Below are positions 12,835-13,015 of a stretch of 13,015 nucleotides of DNA, one piece after another; the first letter of the stretch is position 1; every line of letters starts with the position of its first letter. The DNA lies in NCBI GenBank assembly GCA_002414865.1, contig DIAQ01000032.1, positions 11,226-24,240 on the forward strand, read 5' to 3'. The stretch is from a candidate division Hyd24-12 bacterium UBA5074. Lineage in GTDB: Bacteria; Fermentibacterota; Fermentibacteria; Fermentibacterales; Fermentibacteraceae. The translations under genes and the position numbers were made by a program. The notes beneath the pieces are model-generated. The model had not been told where the DNA came from and did no database searches. It saw only the letters and a list, made by a program, of their open reading frames with translations.

Positions 12835-13015
12835 CTAGTCGACCCCACTGGCCGCCCGCTTCCTCATCTCCTGGACGAGCTGGACGCCCCTGGTGAGGCC
12901 GAGGCGGGAGGCGCCGGCATCGATCAGGGCGAGGGCGGTGTCGAGGTCTGCTATGCCGCCGGAGGCTTTCACCGCCATCCGGCCACGGCAGGCCCTTGAG
13001 AGCAGAGCGACGTCC
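12835..13015 (-). CDS. deoC: deoxyribose-phosphate aldolase, C-terminal end (partial, runs off window)
   Basis: The last 59 residues of a class I aldolase that splits 2-deoxyribose 5-phosphate to glyceraldehyde 3-phosphate and acetaldehyde in deoxynucleoside breakdown. The strongly conserved MAVKASGGIADLDTALALI segment carries the second conserved lysine (VKASGG) beside the active site, followed by GASRLG and a final helix; the stop TAG is at 12837-12835. The Schiff-base lysine and the rest of the barrel lie beyond the window edge. The phosphate-loop sequence is RLGLTRGVQLV where the family usually has RIGTSSGV. Length and ending match short bacterial DeoC. The glyceraldehyde 3-phosphate produced is also a transketolase product and substrate, so the neighbourhood is metabolically coherent (inference). 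Confidence 0.85.
   Translation of the reverse strand, partial: DVALLSRACRGRMAVKASGGIADLDTALALIDAGASRLGLTRGVQLVQEMRKRAASGVD

Noticed and set aside
12666..12848. 60-codon minus-strand frame between deoC and the helicase
   Set aside because: It overlaps the deoC end in another frame, has no ribosome site and a composition typical of chance frames.
1..13015. CRISPR array, insertion sequence or prophage genes
   Set aside because: No regularly spaced repeats, transposase, integrase or phage structural motifs were seen on either strand.

Overview
The window reads as chromosomal DNA from an anaerobic, high-GC, Gram-negative-type bacterium of the FCB assemblage, possibly a candidate phylum such as Fermentibacteria or a relative. 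That placement is inference. It rests on a C-terminal type IX secretion (Por)-like sorting domain on a large secreted protein, a rubredoxin, strong Shine-Dalgarno sequences (AAGGAGG, GGGAGG) and a base composition near 68% GC in most genes (for example 41 of 60 bases at 9961-10020). Apart from a partial tRNA-Phe at the left edge (+ strand), every gene I can support lies on the minus strand, so the window is best read from right to left.

From right to left: the C-terminal end of a deoxyribose-phosphate aldolase (deoC, cut by the window edge); a 193-base gap with nested inverted repeats; a UvrD/PcrA superfamily 1 helicase; a split transketolase (N- and C-terminal subunits as separate genes that overlap by 10 bases); a short 3-phosphoglycerate-type D-2-hydroxyacid dehydrogenase. 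Only 24 bases later comes a run of four membrane-protein genes: a secreted/anchored FnIII protein with a DUF6754-like domain, then polytopic proteins of 213, 330 and 209 residues. A perfect 12-bp GC hairpin separates these from an unassigned 119-residue protein, then a 52-residue rubredoxin, an 85-residue TM1266-like small protein and a TIGR02757/DUF2400 protein, closely spaced.

Beyond a 208-base intergenic region that carries a run of ten G's and a palindrome lies a section of lower GC (33 of 60 at 1201-1260). It holds two exported proteins: a 121-residue cysteine-containing protein and a 485-residue protein with seven regular 51-53 residue repeats, predicted to be a seven-bladed beta-propeller ending in a T9SS-like sorting domain. 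An AT-rich stretch and the tRNA-Phe gene close the left end.

The most promising candidate for an undescribed system is the four-gene membrane cluster at 4016-7640, which has no recognisable enzymatic or transport signature. The housekeeping genes upstream (helicase, transketolase, dehydrogenase) are spaced closely enough that some could be co-transcribed with it. The other second-look items are the poly-G tract ahead of the small secreted protein, the AT-rich codon patch inside the helicase gene, and the altered phosphate-binding loop of DeoC.
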